Translations under genes and position numbers: made by a program
The notes under the pieces: model-generated
Told to the model about the DNA's origin: nothing
What the model saw: only the letters and a program-made list of their open reading frames with translations
Databases searched by the model: none
From: Candidatus Gastranaerophilales bacterium HUM_12
GTDB taxonomy: Bacteria; Cyanobacteriota; Vampirovibrionia; Gastranaerophilales; Gastranaerophilaceae
Length of the DNA: 5,411 nt
Assembly: GCA_002102825.1 (NCBI GenBank)
Contig: DABJ01000027.1
Coordinates: 26,703-32,113 of the forward strand
Reading direction: 5' to 3'
Shown here: in pieces, positions 1-5,411 of the stretch
Position numbering within the stretch: position 1 is the stretch's first letter
How the letters are laid out: every line of letters begins with the position of its first letter

Positions 1-29
1 CTGCCAAATAACTATTTAGTTTTTATTTA

Positions 30-2063
30 TTATTCATCATGCCATCGTCCCTCAGGTCCATCAACTGGAGTATTTGTACCGCAGTGAACTGCACGTACTT
101 GTCGAACTGCTTTACCATTAACAATAACTGTTTTCATCTTTTTAATTTGACCTTTTCCAATACGAGTTGCTACATCTTCTGCATCTTTTATGAGTACAAC
201 TTCTTGTCCATCAGATAAGGTAATTACATTTTTGTATTGGTATCCAATGTGACCATTCTTACGAACTTGGGCTTGTTTATTTTCAATTTTGCCTAACTGT
301 TTTTGCAAGTCTTTACGTTGAGCTGCTGTTAACTCTTTGCCATCTGGAGTTACATAAGCTTGAGCAATCCAGTATGGTGATTGACCGTGACCTCTAACTT
401 TGCTGGAAGAAATTACTCCAGAATATTTATCTTGATAATCTTTGCATGGTTCTTCTTCCGGTGGAGTTGCAGTTGGAGGAGGAGTTTGTGGTCCCTCTTC
501 CGGAGGAGTTGCTTGTGGCTTCTCTTCCGGTTCAACTAGGTCTTTATTATTGCTTAAGAACTTAGTTGCTTCATAAGCTGCTAACAACTCACGTCTATTT
601 GCACTCTTACCTGTTCTTTCGCCAATTGCATTAGTTAAGATTGCGGCTTTAATCATTTTATCTCTTTCAGCATCACCTGTGATTGAAGTTCCCAATATTT
701 TATTCATAATTGCTTGGTTTGTTTTACCTGAAACTTTTACTTTGTTACTTAAAACTTCATCAACGGAAGCACCTTTGAAGATGTCTTTTTCACCATTATC
801 TTTTGTTACAACTGCTGCAATTACCCCTGGAACAACTGCACCTAAAAGACCTCTTAATGCTTGTTCTCCTTTGGAAATTCTAGCAGTTGCTTCTGCTACT
901 TTGGAAGCTGTTGCAGTAGATGTTTGAGAATCTGATGCTTCTGCTTGGTCAAAGAATTCTTCACCATTTGATGCTGTCCAGTGGTTAGTAGCTGTAGCTG
1001 TTGCTGTCGCTGTAGCTGTTGCTGTTGCTGTTGCACTTGCGATTGCGGTAGCTAAGACTCCGCCTCCTAATACGCCAGCTAGAGCACCTGCACCAAGTGT
1101 GCCTAAACCTGCTGCAGCTTTTTTAACACCTGTATAATTCAATCTTACATCTAAACCTGCAGCTTCAAACATTGCTTTTGTTGTATGGTTTTTAACTTCT
1201 GCACTGCCTTTAAGAACTTTTCTTTCATCTAAGCCTGCTTTGAAATCTGAACCTGTGTATTGAAGCATTGTTTTCTTATAAGCTTCAGCATCAATTGAGC
1301 CGTCTTCTTTTATCATTTGAGATGCATTATAATCCCTTGCGATATATGCTGCGGCTTTCTTCATTACTTCAAAAGCTTTGTCTTTATCTTTTGCTGATGT
1401 ATTAGGATTTTCATACATTGCAGCATATTTCTTATATGATGCTAATGCATTATCCACACTTTCTTTAGATTTTGCGGCTAAAGTTTTAGCACCTTTTAAA
1501 GCTTTGCCTTCAAGTAGAGTATATTTAGGGTGTTCTTTATCCCATTGACCCTTATCTTTTGCATCTTTTACTGCAGCTTCATATTGTTTTTTATCAGTAA
1601 AGATTTTTTCAACTGCATCATAGGATTTCATAGCTTCAAGGTTTTGTCTTGCTGCTTTTGCAATCTTTCCAGCTTTACGTCCGGAAACTCCGAATTCTGT
1701 TTTGGCATCTTCTTTATTTGCATATCTTTCTTGACCTTTTAAAGCAGTTGTATCTGTAGCCATTTTGCCGTCAGCTTTTGATTCATGTTTATCAATAACT
1801 GCAGCTGCTTTCATTTGAGCAATTTCTTCATTTGCTTTTTGTTGAGCAGTTGCTTTAGCTTCTTGTTGTTCTGCTGTCAAAGGTTGAGCTTCTGCGTGCT
1901 CTACTTCTGTACCACCTTTCGGTTGAGTCTCTTGAAAATCGAGAAGAGCTGCTTGTGCTTCATTAATTTTGCTTTGATCTCCAGATATTGCGTTTTTCCA
2001 TCTATCAACAAGCAATTCTCTGGTAACTGTAGGTTTTGCACCATTCACACCATTTGTACCCAT
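30..2063 (-). CDS. Large modular protein of unknown function (677 aa), Ala/Lys-rich with glycine zipper, Ala-Thr repeat and Pro/Glu linker
   Basis: I do not recognise a family. The start is ATG at 2063-2061, with AAAGGA (complement of 2072-2077) ending 8 bases upstream, so it is well supported; the stop is TAA at 32-30. Layout by residue: 1-60 hydrophilic, with no signal peptide; about 60-315 Ala/Lys/Glu-rich, probably helical; 319-343 a hydrophobic glycine-rich segment with a GxxxGxxxG zipper (Gly326, 330, 334); 344-359 eight Ala-Thr dipeptides; 402-419 a second hydrophobic segment; 511-539 a Pro/Glu/Thr linker with PPEE units; 540-677 a C-terminal domain, apparently partly beta, with Cys540 and Cys661 as the only cysteines. 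Two hydrophobic segments about 60 residues apart suggest membrane insertion or a hairpin, and the linker suggests an exposed or secreted tail; both are inference. It stands alone and divergent from a TrmB-like regulator. It could be a surface protein, a secreted effector or a structural protein. I am sure it is a gene, not what it does. Confidence 0.9.
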   Translation of the reverse strand: MGTNGVNGAKPTVTRELLVDRWKNAISGDQSKINEAQAALLDFQETQPKGGTEVEHAEAQPLTAEQQEAKATAQQKANEEIAQMKAAAVIDKHESKADGKMATDTTALKGQERYANKEDAKTEFGVSGRKAGKIAKAARQNLEAMKSYDAVEKIFTDKKQYEAAVKDAKDKGQWDKEHPKYTLLEGKALKGAKTLAAKSKESVDNALASYKKYAAMYENPNTSAKDKDKAFEVMKKAAAYIARDYNASQMIKEDGSIDAEAYKKTMLQYTGSDFKAGLDERKVLKGSAEVKNHTTKAMFEAAGLDVRLNYTGVKKAAAGLGTLGAGALAGVLGGGVLATAIASATATATATATATATATNHWTASNGEEFFDQAEASDSQTSTATASKVAEATARISKGEQALRGLLGAVVPGVIAAVVTKDNGEKDIFKGASVDEVLSNKVKVSGKTNQAIMNKILGTSITGDAERDKMIKAAILTNAIGERTGKSANRRELLAAYEATKFLSNNKDLVEPEEKPQATPPEEGPQTPPPTATPPEEEPCKDYQDKYSGVISSSKVRGHGQSPYWIAQAYVTPDGKELTAAQRKDLQKQLGKIENKQAQVRKNGHIGYQYKNVITLSDGQEVVLIKDAEDVATRIGKGQIKKMKTVIVNGKAVRQVRAVHCGTNTPVDGPEGRWHDE
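447..533 (-). repeat. Pro/Glu-rich linker with repeated PPEE coding units
   Basis: This codes residues 511-539 of the 677-residue protein, a low-complexity linker made of Pro, Glu, Thr, Gln and Ala with two PPEE units and a related EPEEKP start. At DNA level, a 17-base stretch at 454-470 recurs at 496-512 with one mismatch, 42 bases apart, and its first eight bases (TCTTCCGG) occur a third time at 523-530. This points to internal duplication. Such linkers usually hold a terminal domain away from a body or membrane; that role is inferred here. Confidence 0.75.
987..1034 (-). repeat. Imperfect hexanucleotide tandem repeat coding (Ala-Thr)8
   Basis: Eight head-to-tail copies of a six-base unit, GCN-ACN on the coding (minus) strand and read as TGTWGC on the plus strand, encode residues 344-359 of the 677-residue protein. 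Ala codons vary (GCT, GCA, GCG). Thr is ACA in every copy but the last, which is ACT. Because the unit is six bases, slippage would add or remove Ala-Thr pairs without shifting the frame. The tract directly follows the glycine-zipper segment and ends in Asn-His-Trp. Confidence 0.9.
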
Positions 2064-2443
2064 TTTTCTAGTCCTTTCTTTCTTATCGAAAATTGGTATT
2101 ATGTTTCACTATGTCTTTATAAACGTTTTTAGAGTTCAAAAATTTACTCAAAATATACACTTTTTATATACAAAGTAGATAAAATCCAAATATATCGTAT
2201 GTTTTAGACTGTAAAGAAATGTTAACATACTAAGCTTTACCTACAAATTTTTTAGATTAATGGCTTACTTCTAATGTTTGAATGTGTCATCTTCTACCTT
2301 TCAAAATTTACTCGTAACCTTTTACATACTTCTATTGTCGACATTCATGTATTTGAACTTTAATACTTTTAAAATTTTTTAGCTCTTTAATCTTAAAAAC
2401 ACTTGTCATTATTAAGTTTTACCCTGTTTACAAATCGTAATAA

Positions 2444-2471
2444 TTGCAACTTTTACCGTGCAAAATATAGT
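2444..2471 (+). promoter_or_regulatory. Upstream sigma70-like promoter of the TrmB-family regulator
   Basis: TTGCAA at 2444-2449 and TATAGT at 2466-2471 are separated by 16 bases, a reasonable match to the -35 and -10 consensus. Transcription would begin near 2478 and give a leader of about 38 bases before the ATG at 2516. An alternative TTG start at 2480 would lie at the very beginning of this transcript, which argues against it. Confidence 0.5.
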
Positions 2472-2479
2472 GTAAATAC

Positions 2480-2508
2480 TTGCAACAACAGGTCAAATTT
2501 GCTAAAAT
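2480..2508 (+). promoter_or_regulatory. Extended -10 promoter with predicted +1 at the regulator's ATG
   Basis: TTGCAA at 2480-2485 and TAAAAT at 2503-2508 are 17 bases apart, and TG at 2500-2501 forms an extended -10. The predicted +1 is about 2515, one base before the ATG at 2516. This would yield a leaderless or nearly leaderless mRNA, which fits the lack of any Shine-Dalgarno sequence close to that ATG. Confidence 0.5.
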
Positions 2509-2515
2509 TTCAGTT

Positions 2516-3289
2516 ATGGAAGATGTTATCGAAAAGTTAAAAGATTTGGGGTTTAATTCTTACGAAGCTAAGGTTTATGTTGCTCTTTTGAAAAAATATC
2601 CCGCAACAGGCTATGAAGTGTCGCAAATTGCTGATATCCCGCAAGCAAGAGCTTATGACACCTTGAAGTCACTTGTTGTTAAAAAGGTAGTTTTTTCAAG
2701 TGATGACAAACCTCAAAAGTACTCCCCGATTGCGCCAAAGGAATTGACTCAGCGTTTTAAAAGAAAAATGTCTTCAACTATTGATTATTTAGAAAAGAAA
2801 CTTCCTAATGTCAAAGAGGATTATAACGAACCTATTCATAATATTTATGGTTACGATAATATTTTAAACAAGGTTAAAGAAATTATTCAAAATGCCGAAA
2901 AATCAATATATTTGCAGATTTGGAATGTTGATTTCAAACAAATTGAGTCGATTTTAGAAGTTGCGTATGACAAAGGTATTGATATAAAAGTTGCGGGGTA
3001 CGATGTAATCACTTCTCCATTTGGAATGATGTATAGTCATGAGGGATTTGACCATTCCGCTTCTTCTCGTTTGGTTTATCTTTTGGCTGATGAATGTGAG
3101 GGTGTTTTCGGACATGTGGAGTCAAAAGTTGTATGGACTAAAAATTCTGATATTGCAAATTTGTTAAGAAGTTTTATTGTTCATGATATGTATTTATTAG
3201 ATATTAATAAACAATTCCCAGAACAACTTAAATACTTCTATGGTAGAGGTTTCAAGAAACTTCGAGAAAAGATTTTTCCCAAAAAGTAG
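2516..3289 (+). CDS. TrmB-family winged helix-turn-helix transcriptional regulator (257 aa)
   Basis: A DNA-binding regulator of the TrmB type, a family known mostly from archaeal sugar control but also found in bacteria. Residues 3-60 form the N-terminal winged HTH: an LGFNSYEAKVYVALL helix, then TGYEVSQIADIPQARAYDTL as the helix-turn-helix with recognition helix, then a wing ending near KYSPIAP. Residues 80-100 are a probable coiled-coil linker. Residues 105-230 look like the TrmB effector-binding domain, with an AEKSIYLQIWN strand and a RLVYLLADECEGVFGHV stretch. No ligand can be read from sequence. I chose ATG 2516 over TTG 2480 (12 residues longer) because family members begin just before the first helix and because promoter elements cover the longer start. 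No Shine-Dalgarno sequence is visible for either. The gene is divergent from the 677-residue protein, so autoregulation or control of that neighbour is plausible but unproven. Confidence 0.87.
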   Translation: MEDVIEKLKDLGFNSYEAKVYVALLKKYPATGYEVSQIADIPQARAYDTLKSLVVKKVVFSSDDKPQKYSPIAPKELTQRFKRKMSSTIDYLEKKLPNVKEDYNEPIHNIYGYDNILNKVKEIIQNAEKSIYLQIWNVDFKQIESILEVAYDKGIDIKVAGYDVITSPFGMMYSHEGFDHSASSRLVYLLADECEGVFGHVESKVVWTKNSDIANLLRSFIVHDMYLLDINKQFPEQLKYFYGRGFKKLREKIFPKK

Positions 3290-3310
3290 TGTTCGGCATG
3301 CTTTTTTTTT
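3281..3310 (+). terminator. Probable intrinsic terminator after the TrmB-family gene
   Basis: An A-rich left arm that includes the last codons and stop of the regulator (3281-3291) pairs with CATGC plus T-tract (3297-3306) around a TTCGG loop at 3292-3296, with one bulged G and one G-U pair. A run of nine Ts at 3302-3310 follows. The stem is imperfect and partly A-U, so strength is uncertain, but the position directly at the gene end fits. Confidence 0.6.
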
Positions 3311-3323
3311 AATAATTATTTAC

Positions 3324-3352
3324 TTTAAAATTCGCATATTAAGTTCTATAAT
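3324..3352 (+). promoter_or_regulatory. Promoter of tdk
   Basis: A perfect -10 box TATAAT at 3347-3352 has a weaker -35, TTTAAA at 3324-3329, 17 bases upstream. The predicted +1 is near 3359, giving a leader of about 40 bases to the ATG at 3399. With the terminator just upstream, this makes tdk an independent transcription unit. Confidence 0.6.
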
Positions 3353-3398
3353 CATGCATATAGTTTGAACAAATATTTTGGGAGAAGAAAAGGGGAAA

Positions 3399-4016
3399 AT
3401 GGAAGGATATAGTTTTGAATTAATCACCGGACCTATGAGTTGCGGGAAAACAGAAGAGCTTTTACGTCGTATCAGACGTTGTATTATTGCTAAAAAGAAG
3501 GTTAAAGTGATTTCCCCTGATGTTGATACAAGGGCAAAAGGCGATTATATTGAATCAAGAAATGGTCTCTGGCTTGATGCAGTTAAAGTTAAACATTCTA
3601 TTCAAATTTTGAGTTTAGTAAAAGATGCAGAAGTTGTTGCTATTGATGAATTACAATTCTTTGATTCAAATATTGCAAAAGTAATTACTCAATTGATGAA
3701 TGAGGGTAAAAAGGTTATCGGTACAGGCTTGGAATTAGATTTTAAAGCAGAACCTTTTGGTTGTATGCCGGAATTGATGTGTATTGCAACTCAAGTTGAT
3801 AAGTTGCATGCCGTTTGTATGAAGTGCGGTTGCGAGCATGCTACTCGTACTCAACGTTTGATTGACGGAAAACCTGCAGATAAAAATTCTCCACTAATTA
3901 TGATTGGCGGAGATGAAACTTACGAAGCAAGATGTATAAAATGTTATGAACTCCCTGATGTTAAGAAAAAATCAAAAATGGCGGGTTTCAAACTTTTACA
4001 ATTTGAGCATAAATAA
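3399..4016 (+). CDS. tdk: Thymidine kinase, type II (TK1-like), 205 aa
   Basis: Phosphorylates thymidine to dTMP with ATP in the cytoplasmic pyrimidine salvage pathway. Numbered from ATG 3399: Walker A P-loop GPMSCGKT at 11-18; the DELQFF motif at 83-88, where Glu84 is the expected catalytic base; the GTGLELDFKAEPFG segment at 108-121; Zn-binding Cys140 and Cys143 (CMKC) with Cys179 and Cys182 (CIKC); and the substrate-binding lasso region ending in DETYEARC near 172-179. Length is normal for bacterial type II enzymes. I chose ATG 3399 because AAAGG at 3389-3393 lies 5 bases upstream and family members start about ten residues before the P-loop; a TTG at 3378 would add seven charged residues. 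The P-loop is slightly unusual, with Ser-Cys where Phe-Ser is typical. The zinc site has a further nearby cysteine, Cys145. Confidence 0.97.
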   Translation: MEGYSFELITGPMSCGKTEELLRRIRRCIIAKKKVKVISPDVDTRAKGDYIESRNGLWLDAVKVKHSIQILSLVKDAEVVAIDELQFFDSNIAKVITQLMNEGKKVIGTGLELDFKAEPFGCMPELMCIATQVDKLHAVCMKCGCEHATRTQRLIDGKPADKNSPLIMIGGDETYEARCIKCYELPDVKKKSKMAGFKLLQFEHK

Positions 4017-4024
4017 CTAGATTA

Positions 4025-4053
4025 TTCACATTTTTTTTTATATGTGTTAGAAT
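4025..4053 (+). promoter_or_regulatory. Extended -10 promoter of the S41 peptidase gene
   Basis: TTCACA at 4025-4030 (5 of 6 to consensus) and TAGAAT at 4048-4053 (5 of 6) are separated by exactly 17 bases, with TG at 4045-4046 forming an extended -10. The spacer includes a run of nine Ts. The predicted +1 is about 4060, giving a leader of roughly 83 bases. No GC-containing terminator hairpin separates it from tdk, so read-through from tdk is possible. Confidence 0.65.
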
Positions 4054-4055
4054 AT

Positions 4056-4130
4056 CCTCAGTAATAACCCTTTTAGGCGGAAACATTTTGACTTTATTTT
4101 CGTCATAGTTAAAAAGGGAATTATTGGAGG
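4056..4130 (+). promoter_or_regulatory. Structured 5' leader hairpin abutting the ribosome binding site
   Basis: AATAA (4063-4067) plus CCCTTTT (4068-4074) can pair with AAAAGGG (4112-4118) plus TTATT (4121-4125), a 12-bp stem with a two-base bulge. Inside the loop AAC/GTT (4082-4084/4108-4110) and TGAC/GTCA (4089-4092/4102-4105) can extend it. The Shine-Dalgarno GGAGG (4126-4130) directly follows the stem. CCTC at 4056-4059 is complementary to its last four bases, but lies just upstream of the predicted +1, so it would be present only in read-through RNA. A regulatory role is inference. Confidence 0.4.
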
Positions 4131-4142
4131 TTTTAAATAAGA

Positions 4143-5363
4143 ATGAGAAAAATAATGAAGAAAAGTATAATATTCCTTGGATTATTCCTTGTGATGTTTG
4201 GCTGGGTGATTAAATCTAATGTTCAAGCTTCGACTCCTATTGAGTTGTATGACAATGTTTGGAGATTAATCAATACAAAATATGTTGACCAGACAAACAA
4301 TGAACAAGATTGGGGTAAATGGCGTCACAAATATGACAATGTTATTAAATCTGAAGATGATGCTTATGTTGCAATAGACACAATGGTTGCAAGTTTGAAC
4401 GACCCTTATACAAAATTCTTAAATCCAAAAGAATTTGCAGATGAAACAGGTTCAATCAAGGGTTCATTAAAAGGTATTGGAATTCAAATCGGAGTTAAAG
4501 ACGGTAAATTGATGGTTATTGCACCAATTGAAGATACTCCGGCTGAAAAAGCAGGCTTGATGGCTGATGATGAAATTCTTTCAATTGATGGCAAAAGTAC
4601 AAAGGGTATAACTGTTGATAAAGCCGCTGATCAAATTCGAGGTGAAGAGGGTACTCAAGTTACACTTTTAATTAAACGTAAAGATATGGAGCCTAAAGAA
4701 TACACAATTACTCGTGCAGAAATCGAGATTAAATCTGTATCTCAAAAAGTTCCTGATAATATCAAAATACCATCTGACATTTCTTATATCAGATTGAGTT
4801 CTTTTATCAGCAGGAATGCATCTAAAGAATTCGCAGATATTTTGAATAATTCTCAAAACAAAAAAGCATTTATTGTGGATTTGCGCTCAAATCCTGGGGG
4901 ATTGTTAAGTAATGCAATTTACATCTCAGATATGTTCCTTGATGGTGGTGCAATTGTTAGTACTGTTGACCGTGACGGTTACAAAGAAACCCAAAAAGCT
5001 ACTCGTGGTGTTTTAACAACAAAACCGGTTGTAATTTTGTTGAACAAGGGTTCTGCTTCAGCTAGTGAAATCTTCTCCGGAGCGATGAAAGACAACAAAA
5101 GAGCAGTTCTAGTGGGAACTCAGTCTTTTGGTAAAGGTCTTGTTCAAGAAATCAACAAACTTCCAAATAATTCAGGCATTAACATCACAATTCAAAAATA
5201 TTTGACTCCAAACGGCACAGATATTCATAAAAAAGGTATTACTCCGGATATTATTGTGGATTTGACAGAAGAAAATATCAAAAACAAAGATGATGCTCAA
5301 TTGAAAAAAGCAATTGAAGTTGCTCAGAGTTTGGCAAGTGGAAATTACGTAGTATCTAAGTAA
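4143..5363 (+). CDS. S41 family C-terminal processing peptidase (CtpA/Prc type), 406 aa
   Basis: A serine protease that cleaves proteins near their C-termini in the envelope, outside the cytoplasmic membrane. Residues 1-29 are a signal peptide or anchor: a basic MRKIMKK start, a hydrophobic core at 9-23, and a likely cut after VQA (29). Residues 32-100 are an N-terminal helical domain with the family's LNDPYTKFL at 85-93. Residues 108-180 form a PDZ domain (GIGIQIG; TPAEKAGLMADDEILSIDG). The protease core has DLRSNPGG at 246-253, GSASASE at 303-309 with nucleophile Ser306 and Glu309, and FGKGLVQ with Lys331. The 25-residue Ser-Lys spacing matches the Ser/Lys dyad of Prc and plant D1 processing protease. 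KGITPDIIVDL at 364-374 closes the fold. The ATG has GGAGG 12 bases upstream, rather long, and an in-frame TAA at 4134-4136 rules out an earlier start. Nothing essential is missing, so it should be active. Which CtpA/B/C paralogue it is cannot be decided here. Confidence 0.96.
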   Translation: MRKIMKKSIIFLGLFLVMFGWVIKSNVQASTPIELYDNVWRLINTKYVDQTNNEQDWGKWRHKYDNVIKSEDDAYVAIDTMVASLNDPYTKFLNPKEFADETGSIKGSLKGIGIQIGVKDGKLMVIAPIEDTPAEKAGLMADDEILSIDGKSTKGITVDKAADQIRGEEGTQVTLLIKRKDMEPKEYTITRAEIEIKSVSQKVPDNIKIPSDISYIRLSSFISRNASKEFADILNNSQNKKAFIVDLRSNPGGLLSNAIYISDMFLDGGAIVSTVDRDGYKETQKATRGVLTTKPVVILLNKGSASASEIFSGAMKDNKRAVLVGTQSFGKGLVQEINKLPNNSGINITIQKYLTPNGTDIHKKGITPDIIVDLTEENIKNKDDAQLKKAIEVAQSLASGNYVVSK

Positions 5364-5392
5364 ATGTAATAAGCTTTGTTATAAGGTTTGGA

Positions 5393-5411
5393 ATGCGACA
5401 GATTTTTATTA
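5393..5411 (+). CDS. Possible start of a further gene, cut off by the window edge
   Basis: AAGG at 5383-5386 stands six bases before an ATG at 5393, and the reading frame (Met-Arg-Gln-Ile-Phe-Ile) stays open to the edge. It begins 29 bases after the peptidase stop on the same strand with no terminator visible between, which fits an operon. The Met-Arg-x-hydrophobic-Phe start recalls RsmE-type 16S rRNA methyltransferases, but six residues cannot identify a family. Only the ribosome binding site and spacing support this call. Confidence 0.4.

Larger units (their letters stand above)
2064..2515. other. AT-rich divergent intergenic region
   Basis: About 450 bases between the divergent starts of the 677-residue protein and the TrmB-like regulator. 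It must hold promoters for both. The regulator's promoters are clear at the right end. For the minus-strand gene several TA-rich boxes exist (for example complement of 2151-2172), but none has a convincing -35 at proper spacing, so I do not assign one. A near-identical 13-14 base direct repeat (TCAAAATTTACTC) occurs at 2136-2149 (with one extra A) and 2301-2313. AAATTTTTTAG occurs at 2245-2255 and 2372-2382. No tRNA, structured RNA or convincing small gene is seen. Confidence 0.7.

Noticed and set aside
6..28. A/T-only inverted repeat just after the stop of the 677-residue gene, as its terminator
   Set aside because: The stem is all A-T with a bulge and a tiny loop, and on the minus strand it is followed by a G-containing sequence instead of a T-run.
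679..927. Plus-strand open frame inside the 677-residue gene
   Set aside because: It lies wholly antisense to a better-supported gene, has no matching ribosome binding site, and reads as a shadow of the Ala/Lys-rich coding strand. The same applies to the frames at 1530-1742 and 1785-2132.
2336..2343. TGTCGACA, a perfect eight-base palindrome, as an operator
   Set aside because: One or two such palindromes are expected by chance in a region of this size, and the symmetry does not extend outwards.
2274..2363. A 29-codon plus-strand open frame in the divergent intergenic region
   Set aside because: It has no ribosome binding site before its ATG, an unremarkable composition and a length expected by chance in AT-rich DNA.
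2480..2515. TTG at 2480 as the start of the TrmB-family gene
   Set aside because: It overlaps the promoter elements, has no ribosome binding site, and adds 12 residues before the normal start of the family's first helix.
3378..3398. TTG at 3378 as the start of thymidine kinase
   Set aside because: The ATG at 3399 has a purine-rich ribosome binding site directly upstream and gives the usual short N-terminus. The extra seven residues would be translated from the ribosome binding site itself.
4012..4039. AATAA/TTATT inverted repeat with a following nine-T run as the tdk terminator
   Set aside because: A five-base A-T-only stem is too weak, and the T-run is four bases away. The same bases are better explained as the -35 and spacer of the next promoter.
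4668..4856. Minus-strand open frame inside the S41 peptidase gene
   Set aside because: It overlaps the conserved protease coding region and has no features of its own.

Overview
The window is a low-GC bacterial chromosomal segment with four complete genes, one probable gene start cut off by the right edge, and well-resolved promoter and leader signals. There are no rRNAs, tRNAs, CRISPR arrays or insertion sequences. The standard genetic code fits all genes. A type II thymidine kinase, a signal-peptide-bearing S41 protease, a bacterial TrmB-like regulator and a large Ala/Lys-rich orphan protein would suit a gut-associated low-GC bacterium. My best guess is the non-photosynthetic Cyanobacteria relatives (Vampirovibrionia/Melainabacteria, Gastranaerophilales type), with Firmicutes as the alternative. 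This is inference, because no marker gene here settles it.

Left part, minus strand (30-2063): a 677-residue protein with no family I recognise. It has a charged Ala/Lys-rich helical N-terminal half and a glycine-zipper hydrophobic segment that runs into eight Ala-Thr repeats. A second hydrophobic segment, a Pro/Glu linker with repeated PPEE units, and a C-terminal domain bracketed by the protein's only two cysteines follow. It has a clear ribosome binding site but no signal peptide.

Middle (2064-2515): a very AT-rich divergent intergenic region of about 450 bases separates this gene from a plus-strand TrmB-type transcriptional regulator (2516-3289). Two sigma70-like promoters lie before the regulator. 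The better one puts its predicted +1 essentially on the ATG, and no Shine-Dalgarno sequence is visible, so a leaderless mRNA is likely. The regulator ends at a probable intrinsic terminator.

Right part, plus strand: thymidine kinase tdk (3399-4016) follows with its own promoter. Next is an S41 C-terminal processing peptidase (4143-5363) with an extended -10 promoter and a leader that can fold into a long hairpin ending right at, or including, the GGAGG ribosome binding site. A Shine-Dalgarno and ATG at 5383-5395 suggest that another gene follows in the same operon.

Each gene appears to be its own transcription unit, apart from the protease and the truncated last gene. Thymidine salvage and envelope proteolysis are housekeeping roles. 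The orphan protein and its divergent regulator are the accessory part of the window and the best place to look for something new.
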